NCBI GenBank assembly: GCA_937139155.1
Contig: CAKZPI010000021.1
Coordinates: forward strand, 17,339 to 81,338
Direction: 5' to 3'
From: an uncultured Flavobacteriales bacterium
Lineage (GTDB): Bacteria > Bacteroidota > Bacteroidia > Flavobacteriales > JBLHRE01
DNA length: 64,000 nucleotides
The first letter of the stretch is position 1, and every line of letters starts with the position of its first letter. The position numbers and the translations under genes are program-made. A model generated the notes under the pieces. It saw nothing but the letters and a program-made list of their open reading frames with translations, ran no database searches and was not told the origin of the DNA. This document shows positions 1 to 9,213 of this stretch, one piece after another.

Positions 1-1
1 G

Positions 2-1831
2 CTTTTAAAAATGGACTTCCTGGGCTTGAAAAACCTTACCATCATTAAGGACGCCATTGCCCTAATTAAAAACCGACATGGATTTGAAATTGATCCAGAT
101 GAAATACCTCTCGATGACCCTGCAACCTATGAATTATTCCAAGCCGGTTTAACCGTTGCCATATTTCAATATGAAAGTCCGGGAATGCAAAAGCATCTCA
201 AAAACCTCAAGCCGGATAAGTTTGAGGATTTGATTGCGATGAATGCCTTATATCGTCCGGGGCCCCTCCAATACATTGATGATTTCATCAAGCGTAAGCA
301 TGGGCAACAAGAAATCCATTACGATTTGCCGGTAATGGAAAAGTACCTGAAAGACACCTATGGAATTACGGTGTATCAGGAGCAAGTAATGCTGCTTTCT
401 CAGGAATTGGCCGGGTTCTCAAAGGGACAGGCGGATGCCCTAAGAAAGGCCATGGGGAAAAAGAAGAAGGATGTACTGGATAAGATGTACCCGAAATTCA
501 TTGAAGGCTGTACCGAAAGGGGATTCCCGGAAGATAAGGTTGCCAAGATTTGGAAAGACTGGGAAGCCTTTGCATCCTATGCATTTAACAAGTCACATTC
601 AACTTGTTATGCCTATGTGGCCTTCCAAACGGCTTATCTAAAAGCCAATTACCCAGCAGAATACATGGCTGCTGTGCTCACCAACAACATGAACGACATC
701 AAGGAGGTGACCAAGTTCATGGAGGAGTGCAGAAACCTGAACCTGGATATTTTTGGTCCTTCTGTAAACGAATCCGCGTACAATTTTGCCGTGAACAAAG
801 ATGGGCAAATCCGTTTCGGCCTTGGAGCCATCAAAGGGGTAGGGCAAGGAGCCGTTGAAAACATTGTAGCTGAACGTGAGGCCAACGGGCTGTTTGAAGA
901 TTTCTTTGATTTCTTGAAAAGGGTAGACCTGAGAACGGTAAACAAGAAAACCCTTGAGTCATTGGTTATGGCTGGGGCATTTGATGAATTTGAAGGCATG
1001 CACAGGGGCTTGTTTTTTCACCCTGACCCGAATGGAATTACTTTCTTAGAGCGAGCCGTGAAATTTGCTCAGGCCTTTCAAGAGCTTAAAAACGCCCCCC
1101 CGAATCTTTTCGGAGAGGCCAGTGAGGAAGGAATCGAAAACCCTGAAATACCAGTAGTTGCTCCCTGGGATAAAATGTATGCCCTGCAAAAGGAAAAGGA
1201 ATTGGTAGGAATTTACATTTCGGGCCACCCCTTAGACGCCTTTAAATTCCACATCAGCCACTTCTGCAATATGCCCTTGAAAAACCTCGATTATGATGCA
1301 TTTCCTGAACTGAGCAAAAGGCCTAGTTTGAGGATTGCGGGGGTGCTGACCTTCGTGCGAAACTCAATCACCAAGAAAGGAGAACCTTGGGCTGAATTTA
1401 CCTTAGAAGATTTTGACGGTAGCTTCACATTTAGAGCTTTTGGCAAAACCTATGGCATGGTAAAGGACTATTTGGTGGAGGGAGCCTATCTGTACATGGT
1501 TGTAAATGTGGCCTTCCATGAATACAGAAATCAGTATCAAATCAACATTAAAGATGTGATGCTTTTGTCAGAAACCATGGACAAATGTGCGAAGAGCTTT
1601 ACGGCAATCCTGTCATTAAGTCAGCTTACCAAAGAGACGGTAGCTGAGTTGGATGAGGTTTTTAGAAAATACCCAGGAGGTAAACCTCTGAAGATCATGG
1701 TGTACGATAGGGTGGAAGGCGAAAAACCTCAAGCATTAGAAATGAATTCAGGCAAGGTACAAGTTCGAGTATGTGAAGAGCTGGTACGTGAATTGCAGGA
1801 ACTAGATTGCAATAAATTTCGTTTTAATTAG
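2..1831 (+). CDS. dnaE: DNA polymerase III alpha subunit, C-terminal part
   Basis: Catalytic subunit of the replicative DNA polymerase. The frame is open from the first bases of the window (codons from position 2 read LLKMDFLGLK, a typical DnaE motif), so the start lies upstream and the ATG at 11 is internal. What is visible is the later palm/fingers region (NALYRPGP, FNKSHSTCYAYVAFQTAYLK), the helix-hairpin-helix region (IRFGLGAIKGVGQGAV) and a C-terminal OB fold (about AGVLTFVRNSITKKG onward). The N-terminal PHP domain is outside the window. trxA follows 60 bp downstream with its own promoter-like box. Confidence 0.96.
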   Translation, partial: LLKMDFLGLKNLTIIKDAIALIKNRHGFEIDPDEIPLDDPATYELFQAGLTVAIFQYESPGMQKHLKNLKPDKFEDLIAMNALYRPGPLQYIDDFIKRKHGQQEIHYDLPVMEKYLKDTYGITVYQEQVMLLSQELAGFSKGQADALRKAMGKKKKDVLDKMYPKFIEGCTERGFPEDKVAKIWKDWEAFASYAFNKSHSTCYAYVAFQTAYLKANYPAEYMAAVLTNNMNDIKEVTKFMEECRNLNLDIFGPSVNESAYNFAVNKDGQIRFGLGAIKGVGQGAVENIVAEREANGLFEDFFDFLKRVDLRTVNKKTLESLVMAGAFDEFEGMHRGLFFHPDPNGITFLERAVKFAQAFQELKNAPPNLFGEASEEGIENPEIPVVAPWDKMYALQKEKELVGIYISGHPLDAFKFHISHFCNMPLKNLDYDAFPELSKRPSLRIAGVLTFVRNSITKKGEPWAEFTLEDFDGSFTFRAFGKTYGMVKDYLVEGAYLYMVVNVAFHEYRNQYQINIKDVMLLSETMDKCAKSFTAILSLSQLTKETVAELDEVFRKYPGGKPLKIMVYDRVEGEKPQALEMNSGKVQVRVCEELVRELQELDCNKFRFN

Positions 1832-1846
1832 TATTGGGTAGATTCT

Positions 1847-1854
1847 TATTTTTG
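1847..1854 (+). promoter_or_regulatory. Putative -7 box of trxA promoter
   Basis: TATTTTTG fits the Bacteroidota primary-sigma -7 consensus TAnnTTTG and lies 37 bp before the trxA ATG. No convincing -33 TTTG is seen at the right distance, so this is a partial match only. Confidence 0.4.
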
Positions 1855-1891
1855 CCCAGAATCTGAAAATCAGAAAAAGTAAATTTTTATC

Positions 1892-2209
1892 ATGGCAGTT
1901 GAATTAACAGAAAGTAATTTCGAAGAACTAGTAATAAACTCAGACAAGCCAGTTTTGGTTGACTTCTGGGCAGAGTGGTGTGGACCTTGTAGAATGGTTG
2001 GACCCATTGTTGAAGAATTGGCTAAAGACTTTGACGGAAAGGCAGTTGTAGGAAAGGTGAACGTAGACAGTCACGCTGGAATTTCTGGAAAATATGGAAT
2101 TCGTAACATCCCAACCCTTTTGATCTTTAAGAACGGAGAGGTAGTTGACAAGCAAGTAGGAGCGGTTCCTAAGCCGGTTCTTGCTAAAAAGCTTGAAGCT
2201 CAATTATAA
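1892..2209 (+). CDS. trxA: Thioredoxin
   Basis: Cytoplasmic dithiol-disulfide oxidoreductase. At 105 aa it has the standard single thioredoxin fold. The active site WCGPC sits in FWAEWCGPCRMVGP (about residues 26-38), and the cis-proline motif RNIPTLLIF with following glycine-rich GEVVDKQVGA is intact. It is a stand-alone gene between dnaE and a strong terminator, with a TAnnTTTG box upstream. Confidence 0.97.
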   Translation: MAVELTESNFEELVINSDKPVLVDFWAEWCGPCRMVGPIVEELAKDFDGKAVVGKVNVDSHAGISGKYGIRNIPTLLIFKNGEVVDKQVGAVPKPVLAKKLEAQL

Positions 2210-2233
2210 TTTATATCCGCTTTCGCGGGAAAA

Positions 2234-2260
2234 GGCCGAAGTTTTTGCTTCGGCCTTTTT
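2234..2260 (+). terminator. Rho-independent terminator of trxA
   Basis: A perfect 8-bp stem GGCCGAAG / CTTCGGCC with a 6-nt loop is followed by TTTTT, 24 bp after the trxA stop. Confidence 0.93.
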
Positions 2261-2333
2261 ATTATAAGGAGGTTTGGCGGCAATCCTGCCATGAATCCTC
2301 CGTTATTGCTTAGCTTAGAGAAAAACACCGAAT

Positions 2334-3263
2334 ATGCCCATTCAACAAGAGCGATTTGAAGCCTTTGGAAGCCTTGAAATGAAGGCCAAGCAGGTGGTGG
2401 AAGGTTTTATAACCGGTCTGCATAAATCTCCCTTTCATGGTTTTTCCGTTGAATTTGCTGAGCATAGGCAGTATAACCCAGGTGAATCAACCCGGCATCT
2501 TGATTGGAAACTTTATGCTCGTACCGAAAAACTTTTTACAAAGCGGTATGAAGAGGAAACAAACCTTAGGTGTCAACTCATCCTTGATACTTCACCGAGT
2601 ATGTTCTATCCGGAATCTAAACGGTTAAAGGAAGGCGAGTTTTCAAAGATTCAGTTTTCTTGTATGGCCGCAGCTTCCATAATGTACCTACTTAGGTTGC
2701 AAAGAGACGCTGTGGGCCTTTCCATGTTTGATGAGCAGGTTCATACCCATACCCCCGTACGGTCTACCCGTGGACACCATAGAATTTTGAATGAAAGTTT
2801 AGAAAACTGGTTTGACCAAGTTCATCCCCCGAAAGGGAAGGGAACTCAAACAGCGGAAAACTTACATCTATTGGCTGAGCGCTTGCACCGAAGGTCTTTG
2901 GTGGTAATATTCACAGATGCCTTTGATGGAATTGAAAATCCCGACCCCTTGTTTTCAGCCTTGCAACACTTGAGGTATAATAAGCATGAGGTAATTCTAT
3001 TCCATGTTCGGCATGATGGAGAAGAATTAAATCTTGAGTTTGAAAATAGGCCGTATACCTTTATTGACCTTGAAGGGGGAGAGAAAGTAAAGCTTAATCC
3101 GGATGAAATTAAAAAGGCTTACCAAGACCGGGTGAAGTCTTTTGAACATGAACTAGACCTTAGATGTGGGCAAAATAGAATTGATTATGTTCCTTCTAAT
3201 GTGGCCGCTGGCTTTGAACAGATATTACTACCTTTCTTGATGAAAAGGCAAGGCCTCCATTAA
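2334..3263 (+). CDS. DUF58 domain-containing protein
   Basis: A 309-aa cytosolic protein of the DUF58 family, which commonly accompanies MoxR AAA+ ATPases and BatA-type vWA proteins. Visible motifs are the N-terminal GLHKSPFHGFSVEFAEHRQY, the signature YNPGESTRHLDWKLYART (about residues 47-63), and the vWA-like LILDTSPSMFY (DxSxS MIDAS-type) followed by VVIFTDAFD. No moxR or batA lies nearby, so it appears orphaned here. The likely role is chaperone-like or regulatory assembly with an AAA ATPase encoded elsewhere; this is family knowledge, not shown by the sequence. Confidence 0.88.
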   Translation: MPIQQERFEAFGSLEMKAKQVVEGFITGLHKSPFHGFSVEFAEHRQYNPGESTRHLDWKLYARTEKLFTKRYEEETNLRCQLILDTSPSMFYPESKRLKEGEFSKIQFSCMAAASIMYLLRLQRDAVGLSMFDEQVHTHTPVRSTRGHHRILNESLENWFDQVHPPKGKGTQTAENLHLLAERLHRRSLVVIFTDAFDGIENPDPLFSALQHLRYNKHEVILFHVRHDGEELNLEFENRPYTFIDLEGGEKVKLNPDEIKKAYQDRVKSFEHELDLRCGQNRIDYVPSNVAAGFEQILLPFLMKRQGLH

Positions 3264-3284
3264 TTTGTAATTTGATTTTCTCCA

Positions 3285-3656
3285 ATGAAAACCTATTCTG
3301 ACAAAACGATCTTAATTGCTGAAGACAATGAGGTTAGTTTTTTCCTTTTGAAAGAAACCCTAGAGCCTATTAAGATTAATGTTATCAGGGCGGATAATGG
3401 TTTGGAGGCGGTTCGCCTTTTTAAAGAGGAGGACATTGATTTGGTTCTAATGGACATCCGAATGCCTTATTTAAATGGGATGGAAGCTTTGGAAGAAATT
3501 CGTAAGATTTCAGCTGAGGTTCCGGTATATGCTCAAACGGCTCAGGTTTTTCCTGAAGAACATTCCAAATACAAAGATTCAGGCTTCAATGGGGTGATTT
3601 CAAAGCCAATTGATTTGGAGATGATTCTTGAAATCCTTGAAAAGGAATTAGGTTAA
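3285..3656 (+). CDS. Single-domain response regulator (CheY-like)
   Basis: A 123-aa stand-alone receiver domain. It has the acidic pair in ILIAEDNEV, phospho-acceptor Asp in LVLMDIRMPYLNG (about residue 57), Thr/Ala switch region in YAQTAQ and the conserved Lys in VISKPID. No output domain is present, so it probably acts by protein contact. It resembles the REC domain at the end of the hybrid kinase encoded convergently about 1 kb downstream, which is a plausible but unproven partner. Confidence 0.93.
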   Translation: MKTYSDKTILIAEDNEVSFFLLKETLEPIKINVIRADNGLEAVRLFKEEDIDLVLMDIRMPYLNGMEALEEIRKISAEVPVYAQTAQVFPEEHSKYKDSGFNGVISKPIDLEMILEILEKELG

Positions 3657-3658
3657 CC

Positions 3659-4408
3659 ATGAGATTTTTATTTCTATTGAGCTTCTTAATCTTAGGAGCC
3701 ACAGCCAATGGTCAGCTGGGTATTCAGTTTCAGTATCTGAACAAGGCAGATACCCTAATCATAAAGAAAAGAGGAATTGAACCCAATGCTTGGAACCTCG
3801 TCATTGAGTCTTTCGGTAAGGAAGATCAATACCCCTTTTCCTTGAAAACCCATTTTGTTCTAGAAGGGGATACTTTTTATGAATTTAGCACCGTTCCAGG
3901 CCCTGGAAAACATCTTTTACATCAATATTTCCTAGATTCTAGAGAACAGTTAACCTTGTTTTCAAACCTTCACGACCGAAGAAAAGGAGAAATTTACTTA
4001 GACTCTGCCACGGTTTATTTTGAAAAAGACGACCGAGTGAAATCACCGAAAGCTGTGGCTTACCATGAATTTCCCGGAGATTTATGGAGGAGTTTATCCG
4101 AAGTAAATCTTGATTTTAACCATGATTTTAAGGGCTCTCAATATTTAATTCTTGGGCTTACCGAAGACTTTACCCAAAGCAAATTGGTTTTAGAATTAAG
4201 CTTAAATGGGGTTAACCTTGAAGGGGAAGAAACGGGATTATTAGAAATAAAGGTTCAAGGAGATATTCTTGAATTGAAACGGAGAATTATCCGAGTAGAA
4301 ATTCCTGGCTTGGAAAACTTAAAGTCTGGATCTTACCAATTAAAGATCCTACCCGTTACTGAGAAAATAGGGGTGCATGGCGTAGATTTTATAAGCATTA
4401 GCAAATGA
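3659..4408 (+). CDS. Hypothetical secreted protein
   Basis: 249 aa with a clear N-terminal signal peptide (basic MR, hydrophobic LFLLSFLILGATA, cleavage near ANGQ). The mature part is rich in beta-strand-like alternation with no cysteines or metal motifs that I can recognise. It starts 2 bp after the response regulator and overlaps the next gene by ATGA, so it is probably co-transcribed with both. Function unknown. Confidence 0.75.
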   Translation: MRFLFLLSFLILGATANGQLGIQFQYLNKADTLIIKKRGIEPNAWNLVIESFGKEDQYPFSLKTHFVLEGDTFYEFSTVPGPGKHLLHQYFLDSREQLTLFSNLHDRRKGEIYLDSATVYFEKDDRVKSPKAVAYHEFPGDLWRSLSEVNLDFNHDFKGSQYLILGLTEDFTQSKLVLELSLNGVNLEGEETGLLEIKVQGDILELKRRIIRVEIPGLENLKSGSYQLKILPVTEKIGVHGVDFISISK

Positions 4409-4629
4409 AAATAAAATTTATATGGCCCTTTTATGGTCCCGACTCAAAGCAAACCGCAGAACATCATGCCGTTCATTTAAGGGACTTTTCCCAAAAGCAT
4501 AAGCTAGACGCAGAGGTAGGGGTAGAAGGGCAAAATCATGCCCAGCATCAAGCTTATTTGATTTCAGATGAGGAATACCTGCCCTTGATTAAAAACTCCT
4601 TACGACCCACCCAAGCATTCAGGGTTTAG
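4405..4629 (+). CDS. Hypothetical small protein
   Basis: 74 aa, overlapping the stop of the previous gene by 4 bp (ATGA), which supports translation-coupled expression. It is histidine-rich in the first half (EHHAVHLRDF, QNHAQHQAY) and has no signal peptide or membrane span. It ends 2 bp before the convergent hybrid kinase stop. Function unknown. Confidence 0.65.
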   Translation: MKIKFIWPFYGPDSKQTAEHHAVHLRDFSQKHKLDAEVGVEGQNHAQHQAYLISDEEYLPLIKNSLRPTQAFRV

Positions 4630-4631
4630 GT

Positions 4632-7600
4632 TTATGTATACTCATTCAAAGCCTTGAACAAGACTTCTTGCTCAATGGGTTTAGGAATTACCATATTACA
4701 ACCTGCCTTGGTGATTCTTTCCCTTTCGTTTTCAAGAGCGTAAGAGGTTTGAGCAAGGATTGGAACCACGGCGTTTAATGAGCGGATGGCCTTGGTTGCG
4801 TCAATTCCATTTAAAACAGGAAGCTTTATATCCATCAAAACAAGATCCACTTTGTTGGCTTTAAACAAAGATATCGCCTCACTTCCGTCTACGGCATGCA
4901 GGATGTTTACATCAAACTGCTTGAGAATTTGCTCAAGTAAAATAAAGTTATCCTCTTCGTCCTCACCAATCAAAATGGTTTTTCCTTTTAGCTTCGATTT
5001 AAGTTTAGTTAAATCAACCAAAGACCCATTATTTGTTTTAGTCTTAGAGTACTTAATGGGTAATTTGATGTTGAATATTGAGCCTTTACCAGGGCTTGAT
5101 TCAAGTCTTATTTTTCCTCCCAAAGCTTCTACCAAGCCTTTGGTGATGGCAAGGCCTAATCCGGTTCCTGTGGCCAAACTTTGGTTTTCAACTTGGTAGA
5201 AACGCTTGAAAATATTCTCTTGTTCAAATTCGGGGATGCCAATGCCTGAATCCTTTACTTGAATTTCCAACATAGACTCTGAAATGGGTTCACAGGAAAG
5301 TTCAATGTGGCCTGAGTCAGTGAATTTACCAGCGTTGCTTAAAAGGTTATTCAGAATTTGAACCAGCCTGTTTTTGTCGGCTTCAACAACTTTACTTTCC
5401 AAAGACTTATGAACCTTGAGTTTGAAAACCAGGTCTTGTTTATGTGCAAAATTATTACGTTGAGCCTCAATCGTTTGGTCAAATACCTTGGCCAAATTAA
5501 AGGTGGTGAGCATGAGTTGAATTTCATTCGCCTCAATTTTTGATATATCTACTAAGTCATTGATAAGACCGAGTAGAATTTGGCCTTGCTGGTTAATAAT
5601 CTCCACATACTTGCTTCGCTTTTCATCAGGAATATTATTCTGCTTAAGCAAATGGGTAAAACCTATGATGGAGTTCATAGGGGTTCTTATCTCATGACTT
5701 AAATTGGCTAGAAATGCTGATTTTAAGCGGTCAGACCTTTCGGCTTTTTCAATGGCAACCTTAATGGCTTTATCCGCTTTCTTGCTCTCGGTAATATCCG
5801 AAAGGGTTACCGCAAATTCTCCTTTTTTGGGTGCGAATATATTGGCGGAAACCCACTGTTTCCCTTTTGGAAGATAAATTTCTAGTGAGTTTTTTTGAAG
5901 GGTATTTGCAGAATTAAAGCATGCCTTCAGAAACTTCTCATGATTGAACAGAGCTATATTTTTCAGTTCAGCAGACTTTTTCCCCATTAGGTTACTACGG
6001 TCAATGCCTGTGAAAAGCTCAATATTATTATTCACATCGATAATTACCCAGTTGTTGGAGTTCACTGCTTTTGCGTGAATGAAACCTTCTGACATGGATT
6101 CGAACAAAAGCCTTAATCTAGACTCATTTAACTCAATCAACTCCTGCTTTTTCCTAATTTCATCGGTATCCATCACCATGGCGATGAGATGGTTATTATT
6201 ACCTTCCGTCTTTTTGTTAAAAGTTAATGTAAGGGCGCCCCAAGCAAATTTATTTCCACCCTTCAGAAATTTAAGTTGACCAGAATAGGTGTTGATTTTA
6301 CCTGCAATAAGTTTTTCGAATTTTTCCTTGAATGCATCTTGGCTATCAGGATGAATGATTTCTTTTAAATGGGAACCGTTCAATTTTAATTTGCTCTGAC
6401 CTGTGAAATCCTCAAAGGCTGGGTTCACGTTCAAGAATTCCCCTTCAATATTCAGGGTGCTAATGCCAATGGGTGAATTATCAATGACGGATGAAAGTTC
6501 ATTCTTCCAATCCATCAAATCAGCCTGGGTGTTTTTCAGCTTTGAGATATCCGTAAGAGTGGCTACCACTCCATTGATGATTTTATTGTTGGTGATGAAA
6601 GGATTGGTTCTGCATAAAAACCAATTGCCATATATGTCTTGAATCTCAAATTCACTTACCTTAAAGCTATTTAAAGCCTGCTTGATGTTTGAGGTAAAAG
6701 TCTTTTGATCTGAATCATTAAAAGAGGATGCGAAAATTTCAATGGGCCGGCCAATGTCTTTTTCTTGAAGTTTAAAATGGCGGCCGATGCTTGGGGTATA
6801 TTTCCGGATGCAAAGGTCTTTGTCTAAGAATAAGGTGGCTATATTGTTTGAGTTCAGCAGGTTGTTGATGTCGTTGTTCAACTCACTTAATTCACGGTTT
6901 TTGAATTGAAGCTCGGTATTAACCGTATACAGCTCTTCGTTAACCGATTGAAGCTCTTCATTGGTGCTCTGAAGTTCTTCATTGCTGGCCATTAATTCTT
7001 CATTGCTGGCCTGAAGCTCTTCGTTTGAGGTTTCCATTTCCTCAACCACATTCTGCAATTCATATTGTGATTTTTGAAGGCTAGACTCTAAAAATTCAAT
7101 TTGATTTTTTGCGGATTCGGTTAAGTCTTCTAACCTAACTTCCTTTATCTTGCTGGCTTCGGAGATTCCAGACTTGAGAATTTCTATATAATATATATTG
7201 GATAGGTAAAGGGTATCTACTACCTCAAATTGCAAATCAACTGGGTCTTTATCCTTGTCGAATTTGACTCCTGAAATCTTTAAGGCCGTTAACTCATCTT
7301 CTACAAGTTTTTGAAGGGAGGTCTTTATAAGGGTAATTAATGACTTATACTTTAAGTTTTCTAAGCTTAGAGAAGTAACTCCAGCTCGTACCTGGACCAA
7401 ATCTTCAAACATACCACTTAGGTAAAGTATTTGGTTTTGCTTATCAATGAAAAGAGAAGACTTAACCTCTCGGTCAACAATATACTTGGTGAAATTAGAC
7501 TCTGCACTTACCCTTTTCGGACGGATTGATTGAAGTTCAGGTAAATCTGAAATTTTATTTTTCAAGGCCTTATACCGGTAGTTTTGATCTCTGATTGAGC

Positions 7601-9032
7601 CCGGTATAACCTTTTCAGAGGAAATGTTTTGGTAAATTCTCCACTTCTTGTTTAAGGTGTCAAAGTATTTTTCGACAGGACCGAGGGTCTCACTGTTTCC
7701 TAAAAACAAATAACCGTGCAATTTCAAGGCAAACTGGAACATGGCCAAAACCCGTTCTTGAGCTTCGTTTTCGATGTAAATCAAAAAGTTTCTACAGGTA
7801 ACAAGGTCAACCCGAATAAAAGGTGGGTCCTTTAGCAAGTTGTGAACTGAGAAAACTAAATTATCTCTAACAGATTTTACAATTTCATATTTCTCCCCAA
7901 CAACATTGAAATATTTCCCTAAGATCTCTTCGGATATTTCAGCCATAGAGTTTCTTGAATAAACCCCTTGTGAAGCCTTTTCAATGGCTCTAGGATCCAC
8001 ATCCGTTGCAAATATTTTAAATCGATAGTTCTTTCCAATTTTTCGAAGGTGCTCATGAATTAATATGGCCAGAGAATATGCTTCTTCTCCGGTAGAGCAG
8101 GCGGCGACCCAAATTCTAATAGGTTTTTCAGGGTCTGGTTCACCGGTGAACATATTCGGAATAACCTCCGTCCTTAAAATCTCATAAGCTTCTTTGTTTC
8201 GGAAAAAGCTGGTTACACCTATTAAGAACTCTGACTTTAATAATTGAACTTCGTCTTCATTTTTTTGGATGTAATCGAAATACTCGCTTAGGTTTTTATT
8301 CTTGGTTGCCAAGAATCTTTTGGCCAGCCTACGTATTAAGGTATTCTTTTTATAGGCATGAAAATCAATTCCTTTTCCTTTTCGAATATGGTTAAGAAGA
8401 ATCTTAAACATATGGTCTTCGCTAAGCCCATCATAGTCTAATTCATTAAACCGCTCTTTGGTTACAATGATCCTGTGTATCTCTTTTGAAATTTCTTTGG
8501 GGCTTAACATGAAATCTACAAGGTCAGTATCCATAGCCGCATTCGGCATCCCATTAAACTGGGCGGTTTCTGGATCTTGTACCATTATGATGCCTCCAGT
8601 TTCCTTAATGGTTTTTATTCCACGTGAACCATCCGTTCCCGTACCAGAAAGCACCACCCCAATGGCCTGCTCTTTAAACTCCTTGCCTAAACTGTGAAAG
8701 AATAAATCAATTGGGAAATTAAGGCCATGGTTTTTAGGGCGTTCTAAGAGCTTTAATTTCCCGTCTTCAACTACCAGATTTTTCTCTTTGGGGTTGAGGT
8801 AAATGGTATTAGGCTTAATGGCCATGCCTGATTTGGCCGTATAAATGTCTAAATGCGTATGCTTGCTCAGCAATTCACTCATTAAACTCTCAAAATTCGG
8901 GGAAAGGTGTTGAACAATAATGAAGCTACTATTCAGGCCTTTATCAATATTGTCAAACACTTTTTGAAGTGCATCAAGCCCCCCAGCTGAGGCTCCTATG
9001 CCAATAACATAATGCTTTGAAATGTCTGCCAT
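4632..9032 (-). CDS. CheB/CheR-PAS-histidine kinase-receiver hybrid protein
   Basis: A 1466-aa cytoplasmic signalling protein that fuses a methylesterase, a methyltransferase and a hybrid kinase. Domains in order: CheB-like (about 1-190; GIGASAGG, QHLSP, SGTGTDGSRG carry the Ser-His-Asp catalytic residues); CheR-like (about 200-470; VAACSTGEEAYSLA SAM site); a leucine/glutamate-rich coiled coil of repeated SNEELQ heptads (about 650-730); three PAS-like domains (about 735-1095); HisKA with LSHEIRTPMNSIIGF (about 1112); HATPase (N box NRLVQILNNLLSNAGKF, GIGIP, TGTGLGLAI); and a C-terminal REC with MDIKLPVLNG (Asp near 1397). This architecture is known in Bacteroidota. The stimulus is unknown. 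Confidence 0.94.
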   Translation of the reverse strand: MADISKHYVIGIGASAGGLDALQKVFDNIDKGLNSSFIIVQHLSPNFESLMSELLSKHTHLDIYTAKSGMAIKPNTIYLNPKEKNLVVEDGKLKLLERPKNHGLNFPIDLFFHSLGKEFKEQAIGVVLSGTGTDGSRGIKTIKETGGIIMVQDPETAQFNGMPNAAMDTDLVDFMLSPKEISKEIHRIIVTKERFNELDYDGLSEDHMFKILLNHIRKGKGIDFHAYKKNTLIRRLAKRFLATKNKNLSEYFDYIQKNEDEVQLLKSEFLIGVTSFFRNKEAYEILRTEVIPNMFTGEPDPEKPIRIWVAACSTGEEAYSLAILIHEHLRKIGKNYRFKIFATDVDPRAIEKASQGVYSRNSMAEISEEILGKYFNVVGEKYEIVKSVRDNLVFSVHNLLKDPPFIRVDLVTCRNFLIYIENEAQERVLAMFQFALKLHGYLFLGNSETLGPVEKYFDTLNKKWRIYQNISSEKVIPGSIRDQNYRYKALKNKISDLPELQSIRPKRVSAESNFTKYIVDREVKSSLFIDKQNQILYLSGMFEDLVQVRAGVTSLSLENLKYKSLITLIKTSLQKLVEDELTALKISGVKFDKDKDPVDLQFEVVDTLYLSNIYYIEILKSGISEASKIKEVRLEDLTESAKNQIEFLESSLQKSQYELQNVVEEMETSNEELQASNEELMASNEELQSTNEELQSVNEELYTVNTELQFKNRELSELNNDINNLLNSNNIATLFLDKDLCIRKYTPSIGRHFKLQEKDIGRPIEIFASSFNDSDQKTFTSNIKQALNSFKVSEFEIQDIYGNWFLCRTNPFITNNKIINGVVATLTDISKLKNTQADLMDWKNELSSVIDNSPIGISTLNIEGEFLNVNPAFEDFTGQSKLKLNGSHLKEIIHPDSQDAFKEKFEKLIAGKINTYSGQLKFLKGGNKFAWGALTLTFNKKTEGNNNHLIAMVMDTDEIRKKQELIELNESRLRLLFESMSEGFIHAKAVNSNNWVIIDVNNNIELFTGIDRSNLMGKKSAELKNIALFNHEKFLKACFNSANTLQKNSLEIYLPKGKQWVSANIFAPKKGEFAVTLSDITESKKADKAIKVAIEKAERSDRLKSAFLANLSHEIRTPMNSIIGFTHLLKQNNIPDEKRSKYVEIINQQGQILLGLINDLVDISKIEANEIQLMLTTFNLAKVFDQTIEAQRNNFAHKQDLVFKLKVHKSLESKVVEADKNRLVQILNNLLSNAGKFTDSGHIELSCEPISESMLEIQVKDSGIGIPEFEQENIFKRFYQVENQSLATGTGLGLAITKGLVEALGGKIRLESSPGKGSIFNIKLPIKYSKTKTNNGSLVDLTKLKSKLKGKTILIGEDEEDNFILLEQILKQFDVNILHAVDGSEAISLFKANKVDLVLMDIKLPVLNGIDATKAIRSLNAVVPILAQTSYALENERERITKAGCNMVIPKPIEQEVLFKALNEYT

Positions 9033-9187
9033 TTCTAATTCTTTGCGGTTGTTTGCAATATAGGGTTTTGCTCATTCTATTTTTTCACTTAATCTTTTGC
9101 ATTTAACAGGGAGATAAAAAAACAGGCTGTTTCTTATTAATCTGCTCGTTCATTGCAATCTAGGGAAATTTAAAGCCTAGTTTATCA

Positions 9188-9195
9188 TACTTTTG
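9188..9195 (+). promoter_or_regulatory. Putative -7 box of M61 peptidase promoter
   Basis: TACTTTTG matches TAnnTTTG 18 bp before the ATG of the M61 peptidase gene; no clear -33 element. Confidence 0.4.
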
Positions 9196-9213
9196 GGGCC
9201 TTAAAAATACCGT

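Noticed and set aside
4786..5199. Antisense frames inside the hybrid kinase gene (several of 60-137 codons)
   Set aside because: They lie wholly within strongly supported coding sequence on the other strand and show no protein features.
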